NCBI GenBank assembly: GCA_030280995.1
Contig: JASXTE010000013.1
Location: 15,830,001 to 15,894,000 of the forward strand
Origin: Hemileia vastatrix
Lineage: Eukaryota > Basidiomycota > Pucciniomycetes > Pucciniales > Zaghouaniaceae
DNA length: 64,000 nucleotides
Direction of reading: 5' to 3'
In this document: positions 9,873 to 21,216 of the stretch, one piece after another
Numbering within the stretch: the stretch's first letter is position 1
Layout of the letters: every line of letters starts with the position of its first letter
Translations under genes and position numbers: made by a program
Notes under the pieces: model-generated
What the model was told of the DNA's origin: nothing
The model's database searches: none
What the model saw: only the letters and a program-made list of their open reading frames with translations

Positions 9873-11005
9873 TGTGGTAGCCTAAAGTTTAGTATGGCAC
9901 CTAAGTACGTAAATGGAGTTATTACGGCGTGCAAGATTGGCGTTATTATTTTTTTTATAAAAGGGTTTTATTTAATTTATTTGAGTTTTAAATATGAAGA
10001 AATTGGTCACGAGCAAATGCCTACACAAAAACAATTTATTTTATGGAGAAAACTTATTTTTACTGTCTGAAAAGTTTATCAGTATTAAGTCGAGTCACTC
10101 AAGAACCTTGGGAAATTTTTCCAGAATTTTTACTATTTTTCTTATATTTTTAAATGAATTTTAAAGTTTTATAGAAATATTTACGTTTTCAGAAATTACT
10201 TAACTTTGATGAATTTTTACGGGGTAATTAGAGCTGCGCAGACTACGCAAATTAGTTTGGAATGTAAAGGGGAGGTGGCTCAATCATGTGTAATTTTTCT
10301 AGATTTTTTATTATAGTTTTAAAGGTTCTAATTGAGTCCTGAAGTCCGGACGGACTCTGCTTCGACTCTGTTTGGACTCCGTACGGACTCCGCTTTGACT
10401 CCGTACGGGCTCCGGATTGACTCTGGGAGAGCTCTGGAGGGGAAAACTTAGGCACGTGACTAGGAATACTTAAGCGCCTCTCAAACTCGAAATTGGGGGG
10501 GGATCATCATACAGCTTAATCTTTAACCACCACGGTCTCATTTTTTTTATTACTCAACAAGTTAAATAAAATTGTAATACCCTTATAACTTTATATTTTA
10601 TATATTACACTTTAGAAATACTACTCAACAATTTAAATAACACTTCATACAGGGTATCTTTAGAAAGGTCTTCATCACTGGGACTTGATTATTGCTGTCT
10701 CATAAAAACTCAAATTATTATAAAAACATAAAAGTCAATCTTTTCAGATCTTTCACTGGTACACCTTAATTGTTGTTATCAGTATTTCTTTTATCAACAG
10801 CCACTTTCTTTAAATCTCAATAAGCGTTAATTATTTTAGAGTTTCATTATTTTCATCAATCAGATCCAAGTAGATTGGTTAGCTTAGTGATTTAGAATTC
10901 CCATTTTGTTATTTTTATTCGAAGGACGGGGTTTTCAGCTAAATCCACACATCTCCTGCGGATTTTGCTTACAGCAAGGCGACTGTAAGAGTTTACCTTA
11001 CCATA
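9873..11005 (+). repeat. 5' LTR of element 1
   Basis: It starts TGTGGTAGCC and ends TTACCATA. The ends form an imperfect inverted repeat (TGTGGTA/TACCATA). A block rich in GACTCCG and CCGTACGG lies near 10340-10440. The ACTCAACAAGTTAAATAA tract near 10550 and an ACTCAACAATTTAAATAA copy near 10623 form a short internal direct repeat. The promoter is expected here, but no clear TATA box could be assigned. Confidence 0.9.
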
Positions 11006-11007
11006 GT

Positions 11008-11024
11008 TGGCGCCCAATGTGGGG
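11008..11024 (+). promoter_or_regulatory. tRNA primer-binding site
   Basis: TGGCGCCCAATGTGGGG lies 2 nt after the 5' LTR and fits the CCA-ended 3' terminus of a tRNA. Element 2 has TGGCGCCCAATATGGGGG in the same place (49959-49942), so the two families use the same or a closely related primer. The tRNA itself was not identified. Confidence 0.8.
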
Positions 11025-11182
11025 TTTGAATTCTCTAGCTTTCTTTAAAAGACTTACTTGGATCAAGAACGTTCTTAGCCTGCAAGAGGCTTATTTTCTG
11101 GAACTCTAATTGGATTTTTGTTATTGGCCTGCAAGAGGCTTGTTATTTTATCGATTGTTAACGCTTTTCATTACTTATTGGG
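11025..11182 (+). other. Leader with two small stem-loops
   Basis: The untranslated leader before gag holds AGCCTGCAAGAGGCT (11077-11091) and a second GCCTGCAAGAGGC (about 11128-11140). Both are perfect 4-5 bp stems with a GCAAG loop, followed by TTATTTTCTG and TTGTTATTTT. They look like members of the stem-loop family found in the coding and 3' regions. Confidence 0.55.
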
Positions 11183-13792
11183 ATGTCTTCTTCTGCTGTT
11201 GCTTCTGGATCTTCTAAACCTCTTACTCCCTCAGTTAGAATTGTTTCTTGGGATGGCCCAAATTTTGATGGGGAGGAGGTTAAATGGTTCATTAGCAGGT
11301 ATGAAGCTGCTTCTGCTGTTGATGGTGCTTCTCATGTGGATATGGTGAAGCAAGTTAGGTTTTTTATTGCTGATAGGGAGGTGGAAAAAGAGGTTATTGC
11401 TATGCAGGCATTCAAGGACAAGGATTGGGTTAAGCTTTCTAAAGCTATGGTTGATAGATGGGGTGTTAGGTTTACTATGATGGACCTCAATAAAATTGTT
11501 GGAGACTGGCAAGCAAAAGGTGGAGTTTCTTCTATGGCTGACTTCAAAAAGCTCTGTGTTCAGCTTGATGAAGTGGTGGAATATCTCATACTGGTGGACG
11601 AGTTAGTGCATGAGAACCAAGCAAAAGATTTGTTTTGGACAGCATGCAGCAGGGATATTTGTATGGACGTCTTGAAGGATCTTTCAAGAAAAGATTTGAT
11701 GAAGGAAATGCCTAATGGTGAGCAGAAACTGCCCGCTCTGGAGGTTATCAAGGACAACATTCAAGCCCATCTAAAGTTATTGGCGTTGGACAAATATCAA
11801 GAGTCATGCACTCAATATGTTAGCAAGGTCAGCGAAGTTTTGGCTGAAAACAATGATATTATGATTAAAGCCCAGGAGGCCAAGAAGGCACAAATGGGAT
11901 TACCTGCTGCTAAAGTTGAGGGCAATGTGGATAATAAGATGGTCAATCACTTGGCCGATTTAACGAAACAATTAAAAATATTTGTTCAAGAAACCCAGAA
12001 GGCCAATAAGGCCCCAATCGCTTCTTAGTCGACGTCGACTTCTTATCAGTCCAGAGGTTATGAACGTCGAAATTATAATGGCAATAATAACGGTAACCGC
12101 TTCCCAGGCAATGGGAGAAATGGTGGGAATGGTGGTAGTAGTTATAGAGGTGGCTATGATGAGCCAAAGGTGTGCTCCTATTGTAATAGGAGGGGGCACA
12201 GAGCAACAGTTTGTTTTGCTCTTGATAAGGATATGGATGCTGGGCGAGTTTTATTTGATGGTAAAGTTTATAAATTTCCTGATGGTTCGTTCATCAAGCC
12301 CAGTGATGGACAGTCTCCTTCTGATTTGGTCAGAAGAAGTTTAACGGCTGAAAGGAGAGCCAGATTTGAAGAGGTGACGGATGAAGATGTTAATGCCAAG
12401 GGTGGCAAAAATGGTAATGGTAATGGTGGTAAAGCTGACAAGGGCAAGGAGAAAGAGGTAAGTAAAGCCACATTTTCCACTTCTTTTGGAGTTTTGGAGC
12501 TGGCGACAGTTGCCCAGGTGGAAGGTAGCTGTATGGCCGGAGAATACGATGTTAATGCTGCTAGAAGAGCAGCTGCTACTAAGGCAAAGAGTAGCATTCA
12601 GAGCCAATTGAGGGCTAATCCTGGCAAGGCCAATAACAAAGTGAACCCTTACTCTAAGGACAAGAATTCTAGTGCTCAAACTGCTGCCAACAAATTGAAC
12701 CCTTACTCTAAGGACGAATTATATAAAATGCAGAAGGGGATTGCCGATATGGGGCCCCCTAGTTATGGCAAGTTTGATTTAAATGGTGAGCCTATGCCAG
12801 AGGATTATTTGGATTCTGAGGAGGACGTACCGTTGGCGTCTCTACCCAGACCAAGTTTCAGCGGTCCCATCCCAATGGAGGGTGTAAGAAGGACTAGCGA
12901 TGGATCAGGATTAGTGCAAGAAGCTGGTGACGGAGTTAGGGTTATAGAAAGTGAAGATGTTATTATGGGGGGTGAAGATGGCTCGGTTGGACCTCAAGAG
13001 GTACCCAGGGCCAAGGTTGTTAAATCAAAGGTCCAGTATGAGCGGCCAGTAGTTTCTGGTCAAGCTAATGCGATGGACGCAGTTTTGAATAGGGTGAATC
13101 AACTGCAGATTCCCTTATCTTTGGGGGAGTTATTTACGATTAGTCCGGCGCTTGCTGAAAAGCAAAAGAAGCATTGGAAGAGGCGTCAGGTTTCCACTGG
13201 AGAGGTGGAATATATTTGTGAAAATGCTGAAAAGTTTGGGGAAGATGTAGATACACATTTTTCCGCTCTCCTGGGTTACCTGGTGGTAACTCTTAACGGT
13301 AAAGAAGTAAAGGCCTTGGTCGATTCAGGGTCTCAAATTAATTTAATTTCATTGGAGCAAGCAACGAGTATAGACTTGCCAATCAAAAGTGGAACTGGGG
13401 GAAACCTCAGAGGCATCGGAGGGCATGCAACAGAGCTGATGGGTACAGCTGAGCATGTCAGGTTAGGCATTGGTGGATCTGTTGGTAAGGTTCACTTTTA
13501 TGTGGCCAGAGGAGCAGTCAAAACTGTTCTTGGTGGTCCTTTTTTGATGGATTTTGAGGCCAGGATAGGGTATCAAGCTGGCATGGGGATTAGTTTGGAG
13601 ATCACTGGTGAAGATATGCGGAGGTTACATATGCGGTTAGCGCCTCCAGGAGATGAAGGTTGGGAAACACGGCCAGGGATTACTACTCTGTGCCAGTGTT
13701 GTGTTTGCACCAAGAAGCGGCATATAAAACGGACGGCTTCTGGTGAATTATGTTTGTTGGAAAAGGATGAATGCCCTCATTTTTTGGGGTAG
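11183..13792 (+). pseudogene. gag-pro: Gag-protease polyprotein of element 1
   Basis: One frame from MSSSAVASG to the TAG at 13790-13792, interrupted only by TAG at 12026-12028. The first 281 residues are the capsid-like part (VKWFISRYEAA, MVKQVRFF, WGVRFTMMDLNK, VDELVHENQAKDLFW). After the stop the frame continues through a Gly/Asn/Arg-rich stretch to a CCHC knuckle, C-x2-C-x4-H-x4-C (CSYC-NRRGH-RATVC), the nucleic-acid-binding nucleocapsid motif. A long linker follows, then the aspartic protease core LVDSGSQINLIS with catalytic DSG and a TVLGGPFLMDF region. Its product packages the RNA and cleaves the polyprotein. The internal TAG lies exactly between capsid and nucleocapsid; a mutation is likelier than readthrough. 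Confidence 0.85.
13780..13786 (+). promoter_or_regulatory. Candidate -1 ribosomal frameshift site
   Basis: The heptamer T TTT TTG sits in phase with the gag-pro codons (CAT TTT TTG GGG TAG), two codons before the stop, and fits X-XXY-YYZ. Slipping back one base continues into the RT frame (TTT TTT GGG GTA GCT). Element 2 has T TTT TTA at the homologous place. CTGGG and CCCAG some 45 nt apart downstream could pair, but a pseudoknot was not tested. Confidence 0.75.
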
Positions 13793-16700
13793 CTGGGGCT
13801 GATCACTCTAATGTTGTAATCTTTCCTCAGGATGAGATCCCAGATTGCAATAGGTCAGCTCACTTGGAGATGATTCAAGTGGATTCTCAATTATTTTCTG
13901 TTAATATTACTTTGGAGTGCAAATACATTTTGGACTTTTCTATATGTTTATTGGATTTACCCAGTTTTTCTATTAAATTTAAAAACGGTGAAAAAGGCAA
14001 AATGGGCCAAATTAGGTTGGATAAAAATTGGAAGGGTATGTTTGATGACTTCCAGCAAGAGGGAAAACTGCGAAAATCTCATCAAAATACAATTAAAAAT
14101 CTCAGTATAATTAAAACACAAAAAAATAATTTATGTGAAAATGTTATTCCGGACCTCCAGCAAGAGGTTAAACTGCAAGTATCTCCTTCTATTTTGGACC
14201 TCCAGCAAGAGGGAAAACTGCAATTATCTCATCAAAAACCGATAAAAAATCTCAGTATAATTAAAACACAAAAAAATAATTTTTGTGAAAATTCAATTCC
14301 GGTTCTCCAGCAAGAGGTTAAACTGCCAACTTTCTTTACGGGTGATTTACTGTTGGACAAGGGAAGCAAAGGTGTTGGAAAATCTGTTTATAAATTAGAC
14401 GAGGGAAAGGAGAAAAGGGTAAAATTTAAAAATGAAATAAAATATTTTTCTAATTTTTCTTATTCTGATTCTGGCGATGAAGAAGATTCATTTGATGAAA
14501 TTTTTAATGGCAATACAAAAGTAAAAGTTTTACCTCAAGTTTATTTAGATGTGGAGGCAGCCAAATATAAGAAAGTAGCAAATAAAGTTCGACCTATTAA
14601 TGAACTGCTACCTGCTGAATTAAATCCACCTTTGAGAAGAACAAGGTTATCAAGAGATCCTTATGAAAGTCCCTTGGTAAAGATTCTGCCTGAATTTTCT
14701 GAGACGTCAAGAATCACTTTTGAGAGACTGGGTGTTGTTAATTTTGGACCTGATGGTTGGTTGTCTGGAGAAGAGAAGAAGTTGTTGTTGGATGTGATGG
14801 TCAAGCGAGAGAAGGCCATTGCTTTTGTAGAAGAGGAGAGGGGTGTGTTGAAGCATTCCTATGGGGAGCCTTACAAGATTCCTGTGGTATGTCATGAACC
14901 ATGGCAGCAGAAACCGATTCCTATTCCGGCTGCATTAAAAGAAGCCTATATTGAAGTTGTCAGAGAACGGATACGCACTGGACTGTATGAGCAATCAACA
15001 TCAAGTTATTCTAGTCCGGTATTTTGTATCAAGAAACCGAATGGCAAGCTTAGAGTTGTTCATGATCTTAGGGAATTAAATAGGGTTACAATAAAGGATG
15101 CTGGGATACCGCCTAGTGCTGAGGAGTTTGTTGAAGTGTTTGCAGGGAGAGTGTGTTATGGTTTGGGAGATATTATGGGTGGATATGATGAGAGAGAGTT
15201 ACATCCGGACTCAAGGCCTCTCACTACATTCGATACACCACTTGGACGTTTACAGTTAACAAGATTACCTCAAGGAGCAAAAAATTCGGTTGCAGTTTAT
15301 CAAGCTCAGATGGCTTGGATCCTTCAAGACAAAATTCCACAATATGCTGGAATCTTTATAGATGATGGAGGAACTAAGGGACCAACAACCGACTATGATA
15401 ACCAGGTGTTGGAAGAGAATCCCGGGATACGCAAATTCATTTGGGAGTTTGCAATTACTTTAGAAAGAATCTTGTTTTGAATTGAAGAGGCTGGTTTAAC
15501 TTTTTCAGGTTCAAAATTTTCATGTTGTGTTCTAGCCTTAGAAATATTAGGCCATGTGGTATGTAGAGAGGGTAGGATTATGTCCAAGAAGAAAGTTAAC
15601 AAAATTCAGTCCTGGCCAAGACCCAAGAATACGACCGAACTTAGAGGGTTTTTAGGCGTTTGCGTATATGTTAGAATGTTTATCAAGGACTTTTCTTCAT
15701 TGGCAGCTCCATTGAGACGGTTAACGAGAAAGGATGCAGACTGGGAGTGGGATGAAGAGTGTGAGAAGGCATTTGTGAAGTTGAAGGAGGTTGTGGGGAA
15801 GGATTTAGTCCTGCACAAGTTGGATTATGGAAAAGATGCTGGCAGAATTTATTTAGCAGTTGATTCAAGTCAGGTTGCAGCTGGGGCGGTTTTGTCTCAG
15901 ATGGATAAAGCTGGTTACATCAGGCCAGTTAGGTATGAATCTGTAGTATTTACTGAGGTCGAATCAAGATATTCTCAACCAAAATTGGAATTATGTGGTG
16001 TGGTGAAAATACTGAAGAAACTTCAGCATATTTTGTGGGGGCAACATTTTGAGTTGAAAGTGGATGCAAAATAGTTAATCCAGATGATTAATTCCCCAAG
16101 TTTACCAAATGCACCCATGACGAGATGGGTAGCTTTTATTCAACATTTTTTGTTCGATTTAGTTCATAAGCCTGGCAAGACTTTTACTATGCCAGATGGT
16201 TTATCAAGGAGACCACCCACTGAAGAAGATTCAGATTCAGAAGAGTTCAATGAAGATATACCTATTATCAAAGCCAGCACTAAAGGAGCTGAAGACATTC
16301 CATACCTCCCCCATGAGGTTAAACTGGCAGGACTATTGTGTTTAGATTATGGTGATGATGACCTCCACCAAGAGGATAAACTGGAAAATAGTTTTTATGT
16401 TAATAAAGGTGTTGGAAAAGGTGTAGATAAATTTGGTAGAAAGGAAGTAGAAGAAGATGTGGTGTATGTAGAGGAAGATGGATTGGTAGTGTGGGATAGT
16501 AGTAAGTTAAGGAATGGTGTATATGTTGGAGAATTAGAGAATTTAAATAAAAGGGTGGATAAAGGGAAAGAGGTATTTTCAAATACGGTTTACGAAGGAT
16601 CCAAAGGTTCAGAAGAAAAACGTTGACATAGCTCAATTAAAGACTTATTTAGGGGTCAACGATTATTGGCTCATTCATGTGCAGGTGATATTGGTAATAG

Positions 16701-18042
16701 AGAAGTCCCTTTTGATGTTATATTAATCGATTTTCAAGATGAAGTCTGGGGTGAGACTGGATTTTATTTTTTGTTAGTCAAATATTTGTTGACTTTAGAG
16801 AGGCCAGAAGAGTGTGAAGACGATGAATGGGTGGCTATCAAGAGGAAGTCATCTACGTTTTACCTATCTGGTCGACGTTTAATGAGGAGGAGGTATCCAA
16901 ATCCTCAAGTAGTTATAACTCAACAGAAGGGGCAAGAATTAGTTTTGAAATCACTGCATGAAGATCTCAGGCATAGAGGCGTTGGAGAAACTTTTAGAAG
17001 AATTTCTGATTGATTTTGGTGGCCTGGCATGAAGATGGCTGTTAAACAGTGGGTTCAGTCATGCGAAGAATGTCAAAGACGAAGTTATTTAAGGCCAAAA
17101 GAACCTGGACGTGCGACTGGTGAATATACGCTCTTTGGGAGAGTTAGTTTAGATGCCGTTCATATAAAAGAGGGACGGTATAAATATTTAATTGTGGCCA
17201 GAGATGATTTATCTGGTTGGGTAGAGGCAGCGCCTCTTATTAATTTAACTGCCAAAAATGTGGCAGAATTTTTTTTGAATAATTGGGTATATAGGTATGG
17301 GGTGATGAAGTTGGTAATGGTAGATGGAGGTCCTGAATTTGGGACAGAGTTTAAAGAGGCCGTATTGAAAGTTGGATCAAAGGTTAGGGTAGCAACCCCA
17401 TATTATCCTGAAGCTGAAGGCATGGTTGAAAGAGGGCATCAAGTTATTAAGGATGCTTTAGTTAAAATGTGTGGGACAAGTGCCAAAAAGTGGAGGCACT
17501 ATTTACCTTTAGTTTTATTTGCTGATTGAATCACTGCCAAAAGGACGACCGGATTTTCACCTTATGAACTTGTTTTTGGACAGAAAGCAGTTTTACTGGT
17601 TGATTTAGAAGCTGAATCATATCTTGGAGTTGACTGGGACACGGTCAAAACTACTGAAGAATTATTGTGTGCAAGAATGATGCAGCTAGAAAAGAAAGAA
17701 GAATATTTAGAAAAGGCATATTCACGGATGATGAAGATCAGAAATCAATCAGTTAGATATTGGGATGAGCGGTTGGCACATTGATTAAGGAAAACTTTGA
17801 ACCCAGGTGATATGGTCTTGGTGTATAATAGGAGTTTGGAAATTTAGTGGGGAAAAATTTTTGCAGATAGGAGGAATGGACCGTATAAAGTTAAGGAGCA
17901 AGTTTCTGGCGGTTCATATATGTTAGAAGAGTTGGATGGTGTAGTATTGAAGAAGAGGTTAGCGGCCGATCAAGTGAAACGGTTCTATCCTAGAGGCACC
18001 AGGAGTGCCGAAGTCTACCTCCGCAATGAGGATGAACTGTGA
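13786..18042 (+). pseudogene. pol: Reverse transcriptase-RNase H-integrase of element 1
   Basis: One frame, -1 to gag-pro, broken by seven stops (15478, 16072, 16624, 17011, 17527, 17782, 17845) without frameshift. A linker with four ~20-residue repeats around LQQEVKL precedes RT (SSPVFCIKKPNGKLRVVHDLR; active-site FIDD in place of YxDD; LPQGAKNS). RNase H follows (YLAVDSS, ESRYSQPKLEL). The spacer again carries HEVKL/HQEDKL units. Integrase has an H-H-C-C zinc motif (HEDLRHRG...CEECQRRS) and the DDE residues in SLDAVH, MVDGGPEF and PEAEGMVERGHQ. These would copy RNA into DNA and insert it into the nuclear genome. Four of the five TGA stops align with Arg in element 2, and all five are preceded by T. 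Confidence 0.88.
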
Positions 18043-18185
18043 TATTGATGAAATTTTATGGAACCTCCGCAATGAGGATAAACTATGACATTTATGAAAT
18101 TATATGGATTCCTCTGCAATGAGGATAAACTATGATGTTTATAAAAAAACCTTATCGACCTCCGCAACGAGGATAAACTATCTTC
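18016..18185 (+). repeat. Four ~57-bp repeats overlapping the pol stop
   Basis: CTCCGCAATGAGGATAAACTATGA recurs four times with AT-rich spacers; the first copy reads GATGAACTGTGA and supplies the pol stop codon. CTC pairs with GAG around a GCAA-containing loop, followed by ATAAACT, so these are variants of the element's stem-loop/TAAACTG unit. Confidence 0.75.
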
Positions 18186-18328
18186 TTTTTTATCAAAAAT
18201 ACTTTCCTATCGTTACACTGTATATGGGCGATGAAATTATGATGAAACTTGTTGGAAATTTTTTTTTTTAAATTTATTGGAAGAAGTGTTCACAGGGGAA
18301 CCTTCTTAATTTAATATTTACAAGTGTG

Positions 18329-18369
18329 GGGGTAATTGATGGGCCGGCTGCTCTATACACAATTACCCC
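18329..18369 (+). other. Conserved hairpin, 10-bp stem, element 1
   Basis: GGGGTAATTG (18329-18338) pairs with CAATTACCCC (18360-18369) around a 21-nt loop similar to that at 743-764 (GGGCCGGCTGCTCTATACA against GAGCTGGCTTCTCTGTAGA). The C-G pair of elements 0 and 2 is T-A here. Confidence 0.75.
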
Positions 18370-18904
18370 ATAATGTTCGTTTCCAAAATTTTCCCTATTT
18401 CTAGTTGAATCCTGGCTTTGTCTTTTAATTATAGGAAGTCCACTAAGACTGTAAACTGGAACGAATCAAGAGACACTGCTCTCAACGCAGGATTAAAGAT
18501 TCTTTTTATTTTATTTTGTTTTTGATTTTTTTATGTTAGATTGTGATTTCTTTTCTTAATATATATTATGAATTATTGTAAAGGTGATGCTCACTGGTGG
18601 TCTCTAATCATTTTTATAAATTGGAGGGAGCCCACTCAGTGATCATCATTATAAAAATTATCTTCTTAAAACTTTCATTTATTTTCTTTTCTTTTCAATT
18701 TCTCAAAATTGTGTAACCACATCAAGTTGCACTTGGATGTGGGTATGATGTCGAGGGTACAGCTCATCAAATGGCCGGGGGGCATCTTTTAAAATTTCAC
18801 CTTTTAAATTTTTTTTATTATTATTACTTTTTTTTATCTTTCTTTAAAAATTAAATTTTAACTTTTATTTCAAAATTATCTTTTCTAAAATCTTTTATTT
18901 TAAA

Positions 18905-18958
18905 TTAAAAACAAAATTAAAATTAAAAATAAATAAAAATAAATAAAAATAAAATAAA

Positions 18959-18989
<31 letters not shown>

Positions 18990-19580
18990 TAAAAATAAAA
19001 ATAAAAATAAAAATAAAAATAAAAATAAAAATAAAAATAAAAATAAAAATAAAAATAAAAATAAAAATAAAAATAAAAATAAAAATAAAAATAAAAATAA
19101 AAATAAAAATAAAAATAAAAATAAAAATAAAAATAAAAATAAAAATAAAAATAAAAATAAAAATAAAAATAAAAATAAAAATAAAAATAAAAATAAAAAT
19201 AAAAATAAAAATAAAAATAAAAATAAAAATAAAAATAAAAATAAAAATAAAAATAAAAATAAAAATAAAAATAAAAATAAAAATAAAAATAAAAATAAAA
19301 ATAAAAATAAAAATAAAAATAAAAATAAAAATAAAAATAAAAATAAAAATAAAAATAAAAATAAAAATAAAAATAAAAATAAAAATAAAAAATAAAAAAA
19401 TAAAAAAATAAAAAAATAAAAAAATAAAAAAATAAAAAAATAAAAAAATAAAAAAATAAAAAAATAAAAAAATAAAAAAATAAAAAAATAAAAAAATAAA
19501 AAAATAAAAAAATAATAAAAATAATAAAAATAAAATAAAAATAAATAAATAAATAAAAATAAAATAATAAAATAAAAAAA
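18905..19580 (+). repeat. A-rich microsatellite (AAAAAT)n
   Basis: A long run of AAAAAT hexamers (about 18960-19385) passes into AAAAAAAT octamers (about 19390-19515) and then mixed shorter units. The same hexamer, in the same sense orientation and place relative to pol and LTR, occurs in element 2 (40715-41610). No gene. Confidence 0.9.
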
Positions 19581-19734
19581 AATTGATTAATTAATTAATT
19601 AAATCAAAAATATTATTATATTTCTTAGTTTTATTTTTCAGTCTTCATTCTATTTTTTAGTTTTATTTGTTTAGTTTAGACAAGAAACAGGGTCTAGGGG
19701 AACTCAATACCTATGGGATTTTACTTCAAGATAT

Positions 19735-20560
19735 CTGTTAGTCCTCCAAGACTTTAAACTGGCTACTGTTCAAGACGATCTTTAAGGTTTTTTATACGTA
19801 TTTTGGATCTGTTAGTCCTCCAAGACTTTAAACTGGCTAATTTTCAAGACTGTCATTAAAGATTTTATATTGGAGCTGTTAGTCCTCCAAGACTTTAAAC
19901 TGGCTAATTTTCGAGACTTTCATTAAAGATTTTATATTCGAGCTGTTAGTCCTTCAAGACTTTAAACTGAATTTCAAGGATGTTCAAGATTTTATGGATA
20001 TTTTTGGAGACGGATTTTTTTTTATTTTTTTTATCAATCAAATGTTAGGTCCACCAAGACCTTAAACTGGAGTGTTATCAAATGTTAGGCCCACCAAGAC
20101 CTTAAACTGGAGTGTTATCAAATGTTAGGTCCTCCAAGACCTTAAACTGGGCTGTTATCAAGCTGTTGGGTCCACCATGACCTTAAACTGGATTTCTTAT
20201 CAATCAAATGTTTGGTCCACCATGACTTTAAACTGGTAGTTCATTCATTGTTTAGTCCACTATGACTTTAAACTGGAAAATTAATATCTGCAGGATAATT
20301 CAACATTCATTGGTCCACTATGACATTAAACTGGATTATCAAATTTATTCAATCTTTGGTCAAGCCTAGGCCTTATTTAGGGATTTATCAAGTTATTTAT
20401 GCACCTAAACAATCTTTGGTCCACCAAGACCATAAACTGGCAATCGATTATATGTTTGGTCCACCAAGACTTTAAACTGGAATGTCAATCTTGTTTTGAT
20501 AACTCAATTCAATCTTTTAATTTATCACTGTCCACTAAGACTCTAAACTAGTTATTCAAT
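19735..20560 (+). repeat. Array of about 14 stem-loop/TAAACTG units, element 1
   Basis: Units start near 19737, 19808, 19878, 19944, 20046, 20086, 20126, 20166, 20212, 20253, 20310, 20417, 20456 and 20528, with an isolated one at 18434. The first four have AGTC...GACT stems; those from 20046 have GGTC...GACC. The paired bases change together while CCAA in the loop and TAAACTGG after the stem stay fixed. Confidence 0.88.
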
Positions 20561-21206
20561 TATTTCTGGAATTGGGTGCTGATAAACTTTAGGAGGTTAA
20601 AATTTTAGGTGGTGATGATGCTAAGGAAAGCATAATGGTTAATTATGTGAAATTTGTGGCGCTTTAACATGGTCTAAAGTTAATATTATTATTGGAAGCC
20701 TGGCAAAAGTATTTTATGGGTTTGCTGTATAGCAAAGTTTGAAAATTGTGATGAAGGAATCAGAAGTTAGGATGGTAGTTGGATTTTAGGGAATGATTTT
20801 TTTAGTGCCTCATTGTTAGGCCATTTTTGGTTTGAAGCTTGGAGGACCTTATGGCGAGATTGGAATCATAGAATTCGGCTCAGTGGGGGCCCTATAAGGT
20901 TGGAATCAGGAGTATTCGGCTCATAGGAAGATCCACTCTCTCAATGCTGTGACAAGAAGGAAGACTGGATAATGGGAGTCTGAAGGGATTCAAACCTTGC
21001 TCTTGAAGTGGAATCATCACAAGATTTATTTTATTTTATTTTATGTTATATCAAGCCAGAGAAGAAGAAACAACGTTTTTTATTATAAAGAATTAAAAGA
21101 AGACCAGCTAAAACAAATTTATCAAATTATTTTATTAGAAAAGATAATTCTTTTGGAATTGCTCAATCACTTATGCAAAGTTTTACGAATGGGGACATTC
21201 TCAATT
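20561..21206 (+). other. Non-coding 3' region of element 1
   Basis: No gene supported. It holds AGCCTGG and GGCTCA stretches near 20830-20930, including ATTCGGCTCA twice (20873, 20914). No antisense cysteine-motif frame like that in elements 0 and 2 is present here. Confidence 0.6.
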
Positions 21207-21216
21207 GGAGGGAGGA
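21207..21216 (+). promoter_or_regulatory. Polypurine tract of element 1
   Basis: GGAGGGAGGA lies immediately before the 3' LTR and is identical to the tract of element 0. Confidence 0.85.

Noticed and set aside
13771..13773. ATG as independent start of the element 1 pol frame
   Set aside because: It lies just upstream of the slippery heptamer, and element 2 has no ATG in that position; a -1 shift explains both elements.
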